A stretch of DNA of 64,000 nucleotides from Pseudomonas fluorescens Q2-87 (GTDB lineage: Bacteria; Pseudomonadota; Gammaproteobacteria; Pseudomonadales; Pseudomonadaceae), in assembly GCF_000281895.1 (NCBI RefSeq), contig NZ_CM001558.1, positions 558,001-622,000 on the forward strand, written 5' to 3'. Position 1 is the first letter of the stretch, and each line of letters opens with the position of its first letter. Position numbers and translations under genes: made by a program. Shown piece after piece: positions 1-8,919 of the stretch. The notes beneath the pieces are model-generated. The model did not search any database. It worked only from the letters and a program-made list of their open reading frames with translations, and was not told where the DNA came from.

Positions 1-846
1 GTTGCCTTGGGCTTGTTGCTCGGGGGCGCGCTGTCTTGGTGGCTCAGTGCGGCGTTGCGCCGTTTGACCGCCTACGCACAGGCAGTCAGCCAAGGCCGGC
101 GGGTAGAAGTGCCGCATTATCGCGGCGGCGAATTCGAACAATTGGCGGGCGCGGTGGAACACATGCGCACCCAACTCGAAGGCAAGGCTTACGTCGAGCG
201 CTACGTGCATACCTTGACCCACGAACTCAAGAGTCCGCTGGCGGCGATTCGCGGTGCCGCCGAACTGCTGCAAAGCGACATGCCAGCCGCCCAGCACCAG
301 CGCTTCGTCAGCAACATCGACAGCGAAAGCGTGCGCATGCAACAGTTGATCGAGCGGCTGCTCAACCTGGCCCAGGTCGAACAGCGGCAAGGGTTGGAGG
401 AAGTGGTCGCCGTGCCGCTGGCGGCGCTGTGGGACGAACTGCTGGAGACTCGCGGTGGCTGGATCGAGCATCGACAGTTGCGGGTCGAACGGCACCTCGC
501 CGCTGACCTTACGTTGATGGGCGAGCCGTTCCTGTTGCGCCAGGCCTTGGGCAACCTGCTGGAAAACGCCCTGGACTTCACCCCCGAGAACGGGCTGCTG
601 CGCATCAGTGCCGAGCGCAGCGGGAACCGCGTCGAGGTTCGCCTGTTCAATCAGGCCGAGCCGATTCCCGACTACGCCCTGCCGCGCCTGAGCGAACGCT
701 TCTACTCCCTGCCGCGCCCGGGCAGCGGCCGCAAGAGCACCGGTTTGGGGCTTAACTTCGTGGAAGAAGTGGTGCAGTTGCATGGCGGCGAGTTCGGCAT
801 CGGCAATGTCGAGGGTGGCGTGGAAGTGGTGTTGCGGTTGCCCTGA
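1..846 (+). CDS. creC: Sensor histidine kinase CreC, 5' truncated by the window edge
   Basis: Membrane histidine kinase of the CreBC two-component system. Only about the last 281 residues are present; the frame is open from base 1, so the true start and periplasmic sensor lie outside. The visible part begins with a membrane segment and HAMP-like linker, then the dimerisation/phosphoacceptor helix with the H-box (THELKSPLAAIRG, His near residue 72), then the HATPase domain with an N box (NLLENALDFTP) and a glycine-rich lid (STGLGLNF). creD follows 92 bases downstream on the same strand, which is the usual creC-creD order and is the main reason for naming it CreC rather than a generic kinase. 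Confidence 0.85.
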   Translation, partial: VALGLLLGGALSWWLSAALRRLTAYAQAVSQGRRVEVPHYRGGEFEQLAGAVEHMRTQLEGKAYVERYVHTLTHELKSPLAAIRGAAELLQSDMPAAQHQRFVSNIDSESVRMQQLIERLLNLAQVEQRQGLEEVVAVPLAALWDELLETRGGWIEHRQLRVERHLAADLTLMGEPFLLRQALGNLLENALDFTPENGLLRISAERSGNRVEVRLFNQAEPIPDYALPRLSERFYSLPRPGSGRKSTGLGLNFVEEVVQLHGGEFGIGNVEGGVEVVLRLP

Positions 847-855
847 AACCGCTTC

Positions 856-871
856 TCCACACAATCTCCAC
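856..871 (+). promoter_or_regulatory. Candidate CreB box (cre tag) before creD
   Basis: Two direct TCCAC half-sites separated by exactly six bases (TCCAC-ACAATC-TCCAC) lie in the creC-creD gap. The known cre/blr tag is TTCAC-N6-TTCAC, so each half differs at one base while spacing is exact. The position about 70 bases before creD fits activation by CreB. The match is short and inexact. Confidence 0.4.
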
Positions 872-938
872 ACTTCTCCCATAAACATCCCATACAGCCA
901 CCCCAGACTCTCTCTCATTCGAACAGGGAGAGCCCCAC

Positions 939-2312
939 ATGAACCGCAGCCTCGCATTAAAACTGGGCATGATTGCCCTATTGATCCTCCTGCTGATGAT
1001 TCCGCTGTTGATGATCAACGGCCTCATCGACGAGCGCCAGGAGCTGCGCGACGGTGTGTTGCAGGACATCGCCCGCAGTTCCAGCCACAGCCAGCAACTG
1101 ATCGGGCCGATGATCGTGGTGCCGTTTCGCAAGAACGTGAAGGTCTGGAATACCAACGAGAAAACCGGGGTACGGTTCCTGGAAACCGTTGAGCAAAGTG
1201 GCGAATTGTATTTTTTACCGGAAGAATTCGAGCTCGACGGCCAGGTCCGCACTGAAACTCGTGCCCGGGGCATCTACGAAGCGCGGCTGTTCCATGCCGA
1301 CAGCCGGATCGATGGCCGCTTCAAGGTGCCTGAACACTACGGTGTCGCCACCAAGGACTTTGCCGATTACCGCTTCGATGAACCGTACCTGAGCGTCGGC
1401 ATCAGCGACATCCGCGGCATCGAGAACGCGCTGACCCTGACGCTCAACCAGCAGACCGTCGACTTCCTGCCTGGCTCGCGGCTCGGCTGGCTGGGGCAGG
1501 GCGTGCACGTACCGCTGCCGATGGTCACTGCCCAGGGCAGCCCCGAGCTGACCTTCGGTTTCGACCTGCGCCTGCAAGGCACTGGCGAGCTGCAGATTCT
1601 GCCGGTGGGTAAATCCACCAAGGTGCATCTGGCCGCCGACTGGCCGCACCCTAGTTTTATCGGCAACTTCCTGCCCATCAAACGCGACATCAATGAGCAG
1701 GGCTTCAGTGCCGACTGGCAGACGTCGTTTTTCTCCACCAACCTCTTGGAAACACTGCAAGCCTGTGAGCCGAGCGATGGCTGTGAAGCGTTCCGCAGCC
1801 GTGCCTTCGGTGTGAGCTTCATCGACCCGGTGGACCAATACCTCAAGACCGACCGGGCGATCAAATATGCGCTGTTGTTCGTCGCGTTGACGTTTGCCGG
1901 TTTCTTCCTTTTCGAGGTGCTCAAGAGCCTGGCGGTGCACCCGGTCCAGTACGCCTTGGTGGGCGTGGCGCTGGCGTTCTTTTACCTGCTGCTGTTGTCA
2001 CTCTCGGAGCACATCGGCTTCACCCTGGCGTATCTGGTATCGGCGAGTGCCTGTGTGGTGTTGATCGGGTTTTATGTTTGCCATGTGCTGCGCAGCGTGA
2101 GCCATGGGTTGGGGTTTTCGGCGGGGCTGGCGGGGTTGTACGGCTTGCTCTACGGCTTGTTGAGTGCTGAAGATTACGCACTGCTGATGGGCTCGCTGTT
2201 GCTGTTCGGCCTGTTGGGCGTGTTCATGGTGCTGACCCGTAAATTGGATTGGTATGGGGTCGGGGCGAAGCCGGCGGCAGCGATGAGCTTCGACTTGGGA
2301 GAGGTGAAATGA
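939..2312 (+). CDS. creD: Inner membrane protein CreD
   Basis: CreD family inner membrane protein (457 aa, usual length about 450). An N-terminal membrane helix (roughly residues 8-28) is followed by a large periplasmic domain (about 30-300) and then a run of about six hydrophobic helices from residue 307 to 440. The start ATG has a good ribosome site (AGGGAG about 8 bases upstream). CreD is the classic output gene of CreBC; in Pseudomonas, Stenotrophomonas and Aeromonas it is linked to envelope stress and beta-lactam response, and its molecular activity is not established. The tandem box in the preceding gap suggests CreB control. Confidence 0.9.
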   Translation: MNRSLALKLGMIALLILLLMIPLLMINGLIDERQELRDGVLQDIARSSSHSQQLIGPMIVVPFRKNVKVWNTNEKTGVRFLETVEQSGELYFLPEEFELDGQVRTETRARGIYEARLFHADSRIDGRFKVPEHYGVATKDFADYRFDEPYLSVGISDIRGIENALTLTLNQQTVDFLPGSRLGWLGQGVHVPLPMVTAQGSPELTFGFDLRLQGTGELQILPVGKSTKVHLAADWPHPSFIGNFLPIKRDINEQGFSADWQTSFFSTNLLETLQACEPSDGCEAFRSRAFGVSFIDPVDQYLKTDRAIKYALLFVALTFAGFFLFEVLKSLAVHPVQYALVGVALAFFYLLLLSLSEHIGFTLAYLVSASACVVLIGFYVCHVLRSVSHGLGFSAGLAGLYGLLYGLLSAEDYALLMGSLLLFGLLGVFMVLTRKLDWYGVGAKPAAAMSFDLGEVK

Positions 2313-2405
2313 GCCGGTCGCTGGGGTTGCGTGAGGATCAGCGGGAGGGGGCAATATTGGTGGCGCTGATTGTTGATTTGTTTCCTTCGGATTTGTATTG
2401 GCCCA

Positions 2406-2469
2406 TTCGCGAGCAAGCCCGCTCCCACAAATATTGCGCAGAACCTGTGGGAGCGGGCTTGCCCGCGAA
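2406..2469. repeat. REP doublet (GTGGGAGC family), 64 bp
   Basis: Two inverted copies of the Pseudomonas REP core (TTCGCGAGCAAGCCCGCTCC and its complement with one change, GCTTGCCCGCGAA) face each other and can fold into one long hairpin. It fills the gap between the convergent creD and glutathione transferase genes. Confidence 0.85.
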
Positions 2470-2493
2470 GAGGCCGGTGCAGTCAGCGCAGAA

Positions 2494-3123
2494 CTAGACC
2501 CGGGGCACTGTCTCAAGCATTGAAGGCCGCAAGCTCACCTCGGCAAACCACGCCGCCAATTGCGGGTTGGCCTTGCGCCATTCCAGATCGGGATGGCGCA
2601 AGTCCAGGTAGCCCAAGGCGCAGCCCACGCTGATGGACGCCACATCGAAATGGCACGCCAATTCGGCAATCGCCTCGGCTTCGAGCATGCCCAAGGCGCG
2701 GCGGATCTTGTCCCGCTGCGCATCGAGCCACTCGTCCCAATGTTTTTCCGCCGGGCGCAGCGCGGTTTCGTAGCGGATCATCACCGCCGCATCCATGACC
2801 CCGTCGGCCAAGGAGGCCAGGGTCAGGCGCCGCCAGCGAGCCGCGCCATCCCGAGGGATCAGCGGGTTGCCGACGTGCTGGTGGTCGAGGTAATCGAGAA
2901 TCACCCGGCTGTCATGGATGACACTGCCGTTAGCCAGGCGCAGGGCCGGGATTTTGCTCAGGGGGTTGTCGTCGATGAGGACCTGATCGGGTTTGACCGG
3001 CGTGAGCAGGCTGAGCTGCAACGCCACGCGGTCCTGCTGACCGGTTTCGTGCAGCAGGACCAGCACTTTGCGAACGAAGGGCGAAGCGGGGTTGTGGAAC
3101 AGCGTCATGCTGGGGGTGGACAT
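2494..3123 (-). CDS. Glutathione S-transferase family protein
   Basis: Cytosolic GST-like protein of 209 aa, typical length. The N-terminal thioredoxin-fold half (residues 6-85) begins LFHNPASPFVRKVLVLLHE and contains the cis-Pro/Ser-Arg region NPLSKIPAL and DSRVILDYLD, which bind glutathione; the rest is an all-helical C-terminal domain. The Ser of NPASPFVRK sits where Ser/Cys-type bacterial GSTs have the activating residue. The substrate cannot be read from sequence. An internal Met at residue 6 is an alternative start. It is a single gene, upstream of and co-oriented with no obvious partner. Confidence 0.85.
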   Translation of the reverse strand: MSTPSMTLFHNPASPFVRKVLVLLHETGQQDRVALQLSLLTPVKPDQVLIDDNPLSKIPALRLANGSVIHDSRVILDYLDHQHVGNPLIPRDGAARWRRLTLASLADGVMDAAVMIRYETALRPAEKHWDEWLDAQRDKIRRALGMLEAEAIAELACHFDVASISVGCALGYLDLRHPDLEWRKANPQLAAWFAEVSLRPSMLETVPRV

Positions 3124-3184
3124 GGCAACGTCTCGGTCAGGGGCTTGCTGCGCAGCATAGCGCGTTCATCCATGCGCAAGGCAG

Positions 3185-3215
3185 GCGCGACCGAGGCGAA
3201 CAAGCCCGGTCGCGC
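3185..3215 (-). terminator. Hairpin downstream of the MFS gene
   Basis: GCGCGACCG and its exact complement CGGTCGCGC flank a 12-base loop just after the MFS gene stop and before the GST start. There is no clear T tract, so termination strength is uncertain. Confidence 0.35.
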
Positions 3216-3221
3216 GGCGCT

Positions 3222-4523
3222 TTAGGCGACGGGTTGAAGCACCTGTGGTGCTGGCGCCGAGGTGGTTGGTTGCTGCTTGAGCTCCCGGGCGACGGTCCAG
3301 ACGATGAACGCTGCGATTACGTCGAAGATGGCCAGCAGCACGAACAGCGGGCTGTAGCCGATCTTGGTGACCATCACGCCAAACAGCAGGGTGAACGCCG
3401 CAGCGCCCAAGTAACCGAACATCCCGCCCATGCCGGTGGCGGTGGCGACTTCATTCTTGCCGAACGAGTCGGACGTGATGGCGTACAGCGCACCGGACAA
3501 GGTCTGGTGGGCAAAACCACCGACGCACAGCAGGGCGATCGCGGTGTATGGGCTGGCGACCAGGCCGATGCAGGCCGGACCGATCATGCACGAGGCGCCG
3601 AACAGCAGGACCATCTTGCGCGAGGTGAACAACGACACCTTGCAGTACTTGTGGAAGAACGGGCTCAGGTAGCCGCCCAGCACGCAGCCCAGGTCGGCGG
3701 CCAGGAACGGCAGCCAGGCGAACATCGCGATTTCCTTGATGTTCATGTGCCGCTCGGTCATCAGGTACAGCGGGATCCAGGCGTTGAACGTCTGCCAGGC
3801 CGGCTCGGAGAGGATCCGCGCACTGGCGATGGCGTAGAAGTTGCGGCTGGCGATGATGCGTTTCCAGCTGCCTTTCTTCGGCGTCGGGTCTTGAAAGTGA
3901 GCTTCCTGGCCGCTGAGGATGTAGTCACGCTCGGTGTCGCCCAGGAGCTTCTGGTCGCGTGGATGCTTGTAAAAGATCAGCCAGAGGAACGTCCAGGCCA
4001 CGCCCAGGCCGCCAACGATCAGGAACGCCAATTCCCAACCACTGTTCAGGATCGCCCAGACCACGAGCGGCGGAGCCAGCACGGCGCCGATCGACGAACC
4101 GATGTTGAACCAGCCGATGGCCACCGAGCGTTCCTTGGCCGGGAACCATTCGGTTGAGGTCTTTACCGCAGCCGGCAGCCCAGCGGCTTCCGTCAGGCCG
4201 AGCAGGCCACGGAAAAACGCCAGGCCTTGCCAGCCCGAAGCCATGGCCGCTGCGGCGCAGGCGATGGACCAGGCGAAAGCGAAAATGGCGAAGCCCATTT
4301 TGGTGCCGATGGCATCGATGATGTACCCGGCCACTGGCTGCATCAGGGCATAGCAGATTTGCCACGCCACGACGATGTGGGAGTACTGCTCGGTGGAGAT
4401 GTTCATTTCACTCATCAGGGTGGGCGCAGCCACCGAGAGGGTATTGCGAGCCAGGTAGTTGACCATCAGGCCGGCCGTGACCAGGCCGACCATCCACCAG
4501 CGGATGCCTTTGATTTTCATCAC
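3222..4523 (-). CDS. MFS transporter, hexuronate/sugar-acid type (ACS family)
   Basis: Major facilitator of 433 aa with about 12 hydrophobic helices and a central cytoplasmic loop (around residues 195-235). The N-terminus (MVGLVTAGLMVNYLARNTLS), the loop after helix 2 (PVAGYIIDAIGTKMGFA, the MFS motif A region) and helix 4 (FFRGLLGLTEAAGLPA, motif EAxxxPA) are typical of the anion:cation symporter family that includes ExuT and related galacturonate/glucarate carriers. The exact substrate is an inference. It stands alone, without catabolic genes beside it. A 13-bp palindrome lies about 50 bases upstream. A second Met directly after the first makes the start ambiguous by one codon. Confidence 0.85.
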   Translation of the reverse strand: MMKIKGIRWWMVGLVTAGLMVNYLARNTLSVAAPTLMSEMNISTEQYSHIVVAWQICYALMQPVAGYIIDAIGTKMGFAIFAFAWSIACAAAAMASGWQGLAFFRGLLGLTEAAGLPAAVKTSTEWFPAKERSVAIGWFNIGSSIGAVLAPPLVVWAILNSGWELAFLIVGGLGVAWTFLWLIFYKHPRDQKLLGDTERDYILSGQEAHFQDPTPKKGSWKRIIASRNFYAIASARILSEPAWQTFNAWIPLYLMTERHMNIKEIAMFAWLPFLAADLGCVLGGYLSPFFHKYCKVSLFTSRKMVLLFGASCMIGPACIGLVASPYTAIALLCVGGFAHQTLSGALYAITSDSFGKNEVATATGMGGMFGYLGAAAFTLLFGVMVTKIGYSPLFVLLAIFDVIAAFIVWTVARELKQQPTTSAPAPQVLQPVA

Positions 4524-4570
4524 TTCACCATCAATTATTTTTGGATTTGGCGTCGCATGTCATGTTGTAG

Positions 4571-4583
4571 GTTGTCGTACAAC
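4571..4583. promoter_or_regulatory. Candidate GntR-type operator upstream of the MFS gene
   Basis: GTTGT-CGT-ACAAC is a perfect 5+3+5 palindrome about 50 bases before the MFS start codon. TTGT...ACAA symmetric sites are common for GntR/FadR-type regulators of sugar-acid genes. The regulator is not in the window. Confidence 0.4.
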
Positions 4584-4689
4584 GTGTGCATTTATAGTGG
4601 CGCAATGATTAAATTGTCAACAAATATGTCAAAGCTTCGGCGATGTGTAACAACCGGCGTATCGATGGTTATCGTATGAGGAGAGAAAA

Positions 4690-4716
4690 GGCTGCCCCAT
4701 CAGGCGAAAGGCAGCC
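4690..4716 (-). terminator. Rho-independent terminator of the PepSY operon
   Basis: On the minus strand GGCTGCC pairs with GGCAGCC across a 13-base loop and is followed by TTTTCTC. It begins 8 bases after the stop of the small membrane protein gene and would end the iron-locus transcript. Confidence 0.65.
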
Positions 4717-4723
4717 GGATGGC

Positions 4724-4903
4724 TCAGCGGCGCGGGATCAACCCGCGCACCGCCAACAACGAAGGTAGGCCCAGCCCCAGCCAGCTGACGGCGTCCCACA
4801 AGCCGTCACCCAGCAGTGCGCTGAAAAGCCCGGCGGCACAGAGAACGCCGATCACCACGGGCACGCCAAATACTTTCCAGAAACTCGACTGACGTGGCTT
4901 CAC
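4724..4903 (-). CDS. Small membrane protein coupled to the PepSY protein
   Basis: Predicted 59-aa protein starting at GTG (VKPRQSSFWKVFGVP). The GTG overlaps the TGA of the upstream PepSY gene as GTGA, so translation is probably coupled; this overlap decided the start. Two hydrophobic segments (about residues 11-30 and 35-50) suggest a two-helix inner membrane protein. No family is recognised with certainty; small hydrophobic genes at this position are common after PepSY-type genes in TonB receptor loci. Role unknown, presumably accessory to the membrane reductase-like partner. Confidence 0.65.
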   Translation of the reverse strand: MKPRQSSFWKVFGVPVVIGVLCAAGLFSALLGDGLWDAVSWLGLGLPSLLAVRGLIPRR

Positions 4904-6030
4904 GAGGCGACTCCCGCCGCGGCGGTTGCACGCTTGGCCGCTTTGCGCCGCACCAGCCACAGGTAAACGCCACTGCCCAGGACGATGATGGTCAGCACAT
5001 CGAGCGTGGCCCAGAAGATCTGCATCGGCCGGCCGCCGTAGTCGCCGAAGTGCAGCGGCAGCGAGAGGCTCATGACGTCCATGTACCACGGCCGTTCGGC
5101 CACGGCGGTGACCTGGAGCGTGCTGGCATCGATCAGTACCGGTGTGAGCAAATGCGAGGTCAGGTGGGTGCTGCCTTTCATGAACACGCCGTAGTGATGC
5201 TGACTGGAAAACAGCGTGCCGGGGAAGGCGATGAAACTGGGCTCCATGCCCGGCGTGACGTCCTTGGCGATGTCGAGCAAACGGCTCGCCGGTGCCAATT
5301 GCGTCAGCGGCGGGGCGTTGCGGTAGGGTTCGACCATGGCGCTGAGGCTGTCGTTGCGCCAGGCGGCAATGATCAGGTCGGCGCATGCGGCAATGACGCC
5401 GGTAACGCCTACGGTCAGTGCCCAGACTAGCGTGACAACGCCAATCAGGTTGTGCAGATCGAGCCAGCGCAGGCGCGTGGATTTGTCCTGGCGCACCGTG
5501 GCGAACTTCAAGCGCCGCATGAACGGCAGGTACAAGACCACGCCGGAGACGATGGCAACCACGAACAACAGGCCCATGAATGCCAGCAATAACTTGCCCG
5601 GCAAACCGGCGAACATGTCCACGTGCAGGCGCAGCATGACCATCATGAAGCCGCCGTTGGCCGAGGGCATCTCCAGGGCTTCGCCGGTGCGTGCGTCGAG
5701 CATGAAGGTGTGGGAGGCGTTGGGCTCGGTGCCGGGTGTTGGCGCCATGATGGTGATGACACCGTTGGGCTCGTCCTCGTCCCAGCCAAAATACTGCACC
5801 ACTTCACCCGGACGATGGGCCTTGGCTTTTTCCACCAGTTGTTGCAGGTCGAGCGGTGGCGTGTCGGCTGGCAGTTGCCGAAACTCCGGGGCGTCGCCGA
5901 GCAGGTGTTCGATTTCATGATGGAAAATCAATGGCAGCCCGGTGATTGCCAGCATCAGCAGGAACACCGTGCAGATCAGGCTGGTCCAGGTGTGGACGAA
6001 GGACCAGCGGCGGATGGTTTTGCTTTTCAT
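4900..6030 (-). CDS. PepSY-associated TM (PiuB-like) iron-regulated membrane protein
   Basis: 376-aa inner membrane protein of the PepSY_TM family. It has an N-terminal helix (residues 12-35, FVHTWTSLICTVFLLMLAITGLP in part), a periplasmic PepSY-like region (LVEKAKAHRPGEVVQYFGWDEDEPN), helices around 155-185 and 195-225, a second periplasmic region and a last helix near 340-365. Conserved histidines (HTW, HHEIEHLL, DLHNLIGV) are candidates for haem ligands. Related proteins next to siderophore receptors are proposed to reduce ferric siderophores in the periplasm; that role is inferred here. It lies 217 bases downstream of the TonB receptor, separated by a REP doublet. Confidence 0.85.
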   Translation of the reverse strand: MKSKTIRRWSFVHTWTSLICTVFLLMLAITGLPLIFHHEIEHLLGDAPEFRQLPADTPPLDLQQLVEKAKAHRPGEVVQYFGWDEDEPNGVITIMAPTPGTEPNASHTFMLDARTGEALEMPSANGGFMMVMLRLHVDMFAGLPGKLLLAFMGLLFVVAIVSGVVLYLPFMRRLKFATVRQDKSTRLRWLDLHNLIGVVTLVWALTVGVTGVIAACADLIIAAWRNDSLSAMVEPYRNAPPLTQLAPASRLLDIAKDVTPGMEPSFIAFPGTLFSSQHHYGVFMKGSTHLTSHLLTPVLIDASTLQVTAVAERPWYMDVMSLSLPLHFGDYGGRPMQIFWATLDVLTIIVLGSGVYLWLVRRKAAKRATAAAGVAS

Positions 6031-6090
6031 GAGCGATCCGAATGCAAGAGGGCCTCGATGCCTGAGCCCCGTCAGTCAAGCCGCGAAACC

Positions 6091-6180
6091 TGTGGGAGCG
6101 AGCTTGCTCGCGAAAGCGGTGTGCCAGACAACATCAATGTTGACTGTTACGCCGTCTTCGCGAGCAAGCTCGCTCCCACA
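6091..6180. repeat. REP doublet (GTGGGAGC family), 90 bp
   Basis: Inverted REP cores TGTGGGAGCGAGCTTGCTCG and its complement bound a 90-bp unit between the receptor and PepSY genes. Confidence 0.9.
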
Positions 6181-6247
6181 GGGATTTCATTTGACTGACA
6201 GGTCTCGGGTACAGATGTCCTCAAAAGGTTTTGCAAATGCTAACCGT

Positions 6248-8686
6248 TTACCATTTGTAATTCACACTGGCGACGACGTTGCGCTGGTCGCCGTAGTAGC
6301 AATAGAAACCGTCGCAGGTGGACAGGTAGTCCTTGTTGAAAACGTTCTTCGCGTCCACCGCCACCGTGACGCCCTGGAGCGTCTTGTTCAAACGGCCCAG
6401 GTCGTAATGGGCCGAGGCGTCGTACACGGTGTATGAGCCGACATGGCCCCAATCGGTGTTGGTGGTGTTGCCGTAGGTGTCGCCGACGTATCGCACACCG
6501 GCACCCACACCGAAGCCATCCAGCGGACCGTTGTGCCAGGTGTAGTCGGCCCAGGCGGTGGCTTGGTTGCGTGGCACCTGGGCCATGCGCTTGCCTTTCT
6601 CTGCCGCGGTACCCTTGGTGATTTCGCTGTCGTTGTAGGTGTAGGAACCGATGAGCTTCAGGTTGTCGGTCACGTCGCCCGAGGCTTCCAGCTCCAGGCC
6701 GCGCACTTGAACCTCACCCACTTGGCGGGTGACGTTGTTTTCGGTCACCGAGTTGTTTTTCTGGGTCAGGTCGAACACTGCTGCTGTCAGCAAAGTCTTG
6801 GTGCCTGGAGGCTGGTACTTGATGCCGGCCTCGTACTGTTCGCCTTCGGTCGGCTTGAATGCTTCGGTGCTGGTGACAACCGAGCCTGCCGCTGCCTGGA
6901 ACGACTGGGCGAAGGAAATGTAAGGCGTCACACCATTGTCGAAGACGTAGCTCAGCGCGGCGTTACCGCTGAATTTCTTGTCGCGCTGGGTGTTGGTCGC
7001 ATCGTTCTGGTTGTGGAACACGGTGCCGGTGTGAATCCAATCTTCACGGCCGCCCAGGGTCAGGCGCCAGTTGTCCAAGGCGATCTGATCCTGGATATAC
7101 AGGCCGGTCTGGTTGGTTTTCTGGTTGTAGTCATACATGTCGAAGAACTGGACGTTGGAGAAGTCCTGGCCGTAGCTCGGGTTATTGACGTTGCTGGTTG
7201 GCACGCCGCCCGACCCCCACCGCCAACGGGCGTTGCTGTTGGAGCGCTGGTGGTCCAGGCCCAGCAACAACGTATGGTCCAAGGCCCCGGTTTCAAAATC
7301 GGCCTGGAAGTTGTTATCCACCGCGAACTGGCTGATGTCCTCATCAACGATGCTGGCGCTGCGTTTCACGGTGCCATCGGCGCTCACGGATTCGTCCGGA
7401 CCGTCCGGCCAGAACGAGCCGCCGGCGGAGATGCCCTGGAACGACAGATCGCTCTTGGTATAACGCAAGTTCTGGCGGAACTGCCAGGTGTCGTTCAAGC
7501 GATGCTCGAAGTTGTAGCCCAGTGCGTAATAGGTGCGGTCGTAGTATTCCCAATCCGGATCACCCAGGTTCTTGTGATGGGAAATCTTGCCGGCCGGCGA
7601 GGACAGCTTGGTGCCTTGCAACGGCAGGAATTGGCCGGTGATACCGGTGTCGTCGCGGGTGTACTGGGACAGGAAGGTCAGGCGGGTGTCTTCGTTGATA
7701 TTCCAGGTCAGGCTCGGGGCGATGTTGTAGCGCTTGTCCGGAATGTGGTCGACCTGGGAATTGCTGTCGCGCACGGTGCCGCTGATTCGATAGAGGAACT
7801 GGCCTTCGTCATCGACCTTGCCGGTGCTGTCGAAATTGATCTGCTTGTGCTCGTAGCTGCCGGCCTGCAGTTCGACTTCGTTGCTGCTTTCGACTTGTGG
7901 GCGACGACTGACCATGTCGAGCATGCCGCCCGGTGGCGTCTGGCCGTAGACCGAAGACGCCGGGCCGCGCAGCACGGCGATGCGCTCAAGGTTCCAGGGC
8001 TCGATTTTCGGCGTGATGTAGTTGCCCCTGGGCAATGGCAGGCCATCGAGGAACTGGGTCGGCACGAAACCACGCACCAACAGCCAGTCATTACGTGAGT
8101 CCGAGCCGTAGCCGCTGCTCTGCACGCCGGCGGTGTAGCGCAGGGCGTCATTGAGGTTGAGGACGGAGCGGTCTTCCATCTGCTGGCGCGTGACCACGGA
8201 AACCGAGCGGGGCAGTTCGACGATCGGCGTATCGGTCTTGGTGCCGGCGGCAGTGCGGGTGGCGGCGTAACCTTCGGACGGGCTCCACGCGGTTTCGCTG
8301 ACGCCAGCGCCGATCACGCTGGTTTCCGGCAAGGCCATCACGCCTTCCGGTACTGCCACCAGGCTGTAGGTGCCGGCGCTGCTTTGTTCCAGTTGCAGGC
8401 CGGTACCGCGCAGGGCCTGGCGCAACGCGCCCGTGGCGTCGAACTGACCTTGGACCGGCGCCGAGGTTTTACCCGAAGCCAGGGACGGGTTCAGGCTCAG
8501 GGCGAGGCCGGCCTGGCTGGCGATCTGGTTCAAGGTGCTGGCCAGTGGCGCGGCGGGTAGGTTGTAGGCGTGTACGCTGGAAGCCTGTTCGGCAGCCACC
8601 AGCGGGCTGCTGGCGAGCGGAACGGCAAAAGCAATGGCTACGGCCAATAGGCTGGGGCGCAACAGGTTGTCTAGCGGACGGGACAT
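6248..8686 (-). CDS. TonB-dependent siderophore receptor with N-terminal signalling domain
   Basis: Outer membrane receptor of 812 aa. A signal peptide (about residues 1-32) is followed by a secretin/TonB short N-terminal (STN) domain (about 38-110; YNLPAAPLASTLNQIASQAG, ALRQALRGTGLQLE), a plug domain (about 155-275; VVTRQQMEDRS, RGPASSVYGQTPPGG) and a 22-strand barrel ending with an aromatic residue (NYKW). The STN domain together with the adjacent fecI-fecR pair marks a surface-signalling transducer that reports ligand binding to FecR. The ligand, probably a ferric siderophore, cannot be read from sequence. The gap to fecR (233 bases) holds a REP doublet and probably the sigma-dependent promoter. 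Confidence 0.93.
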   Translation of the reverse strand: MSRPLDNLLRPSLLAVAIAFAVPLASSPLVAAEQASSVHAYNLPAAPLASTLNQIASQAGLALSLNPSLASGKTSAPVQGQFDATGALRQALRGTGLQLEQSSAGTYSLVAVPEGVMALPETSVIGAGVSETAWSPSEGYAATRTAAGTKTDTPIVELPRSVSVVTRQQMEDRSVLNLNDALRYTAGVQSSGYGSDSRNDWLLVRGFVPTQFLDGLPLPRGNYITPKIEPWNLERIAVLRGPASSVYGQTPPGGMLDMVSRRPQVESSNEVELQAGSYEHKQINFDSTGKVDDEGQFLYRISGTVRDSNSQVDHIPDKRYNIAPSLTWNINEDTRLTFLSQYTRDDTGITGQFLPLQGTKLSSPAGKISHHKNLGDPDWEYYDRTYYALGYNFEHRLNDTWQFRQNLRYTKSDLSFQGISAGGSFWPDGPDESVSADGTVKRSASIVDEDISQFAVDNNFQADFETGALDHTLLLGLDHQRSNSNARWRWGSGGVPTSNVNNPSYGQDFSNVQFFDMYDYNQKTNQTGLYIQDQIALDNWRLTLGGREDWIHTGTVFHNQNDATNTQRDKKFSGNAALSYVFDNGVTPYISFAQSFQAAAGSVVTSTEAFKPTEGEQYEAGIKYQPPGTKTLLTAAVFDLTQKNNSVTENNVTRQVGEVQVRGLELEASGDVTDNLKLIGSYTYNDSEITKGTAAEKGKRMAQVPRNQATAWADYTWHNGPLDGFGVGAGVRYVGDTYGNTTNTDWGHVGSYTVYDASAHYDLGRLNKTLQGVTVAVDAKNVFNKDYLSTCDGFYCYYGDQRNVVASVNYKW

Positions 8687-8821
8687 ATGGCGGCTCCTGA
8701 ATGGAAATATTTCTCAATTGCCTCAGTGCCGGACGAAAATTGAAAAGTGATAGGGCTGGATGAAAATAATTTAGATTTAGTTTTTGGATCGGCTTGGGTT
8801 TTGTTTTGTGTGGGGTGGCCT

Positions 8822-8895
8822 CTTCGCGAGCAAGCTCGCTCCCACACTGACCGAGCCGCCCGCAATTCCCTGTGGGAGCGAGCCTGCTCGCGAAG
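8822..8895. repeat. REP doublet (GTGGGAGC family), 74 bp
   Basis: Inverted REP cores (CTTCGCGAGCAAGCTCGCTC and its near-complement) in the gap between fecR and the receptor gene. A shorter spacer than in most doublets of this window. Confidence 0.88.
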
Positions 8896-8919
8896 GCTGA
8901 CTGCCTGACACAACATTGC

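Noticed and set aside
6443..8098. Long plus-strand open frame of 551 codons opposite the TonB receptor
   Set aside because: Antisense shadow of a clear receptor gene in GC-rich DNA; composition (Val, Gly, Ala, His-rich) is typical of such shadows.
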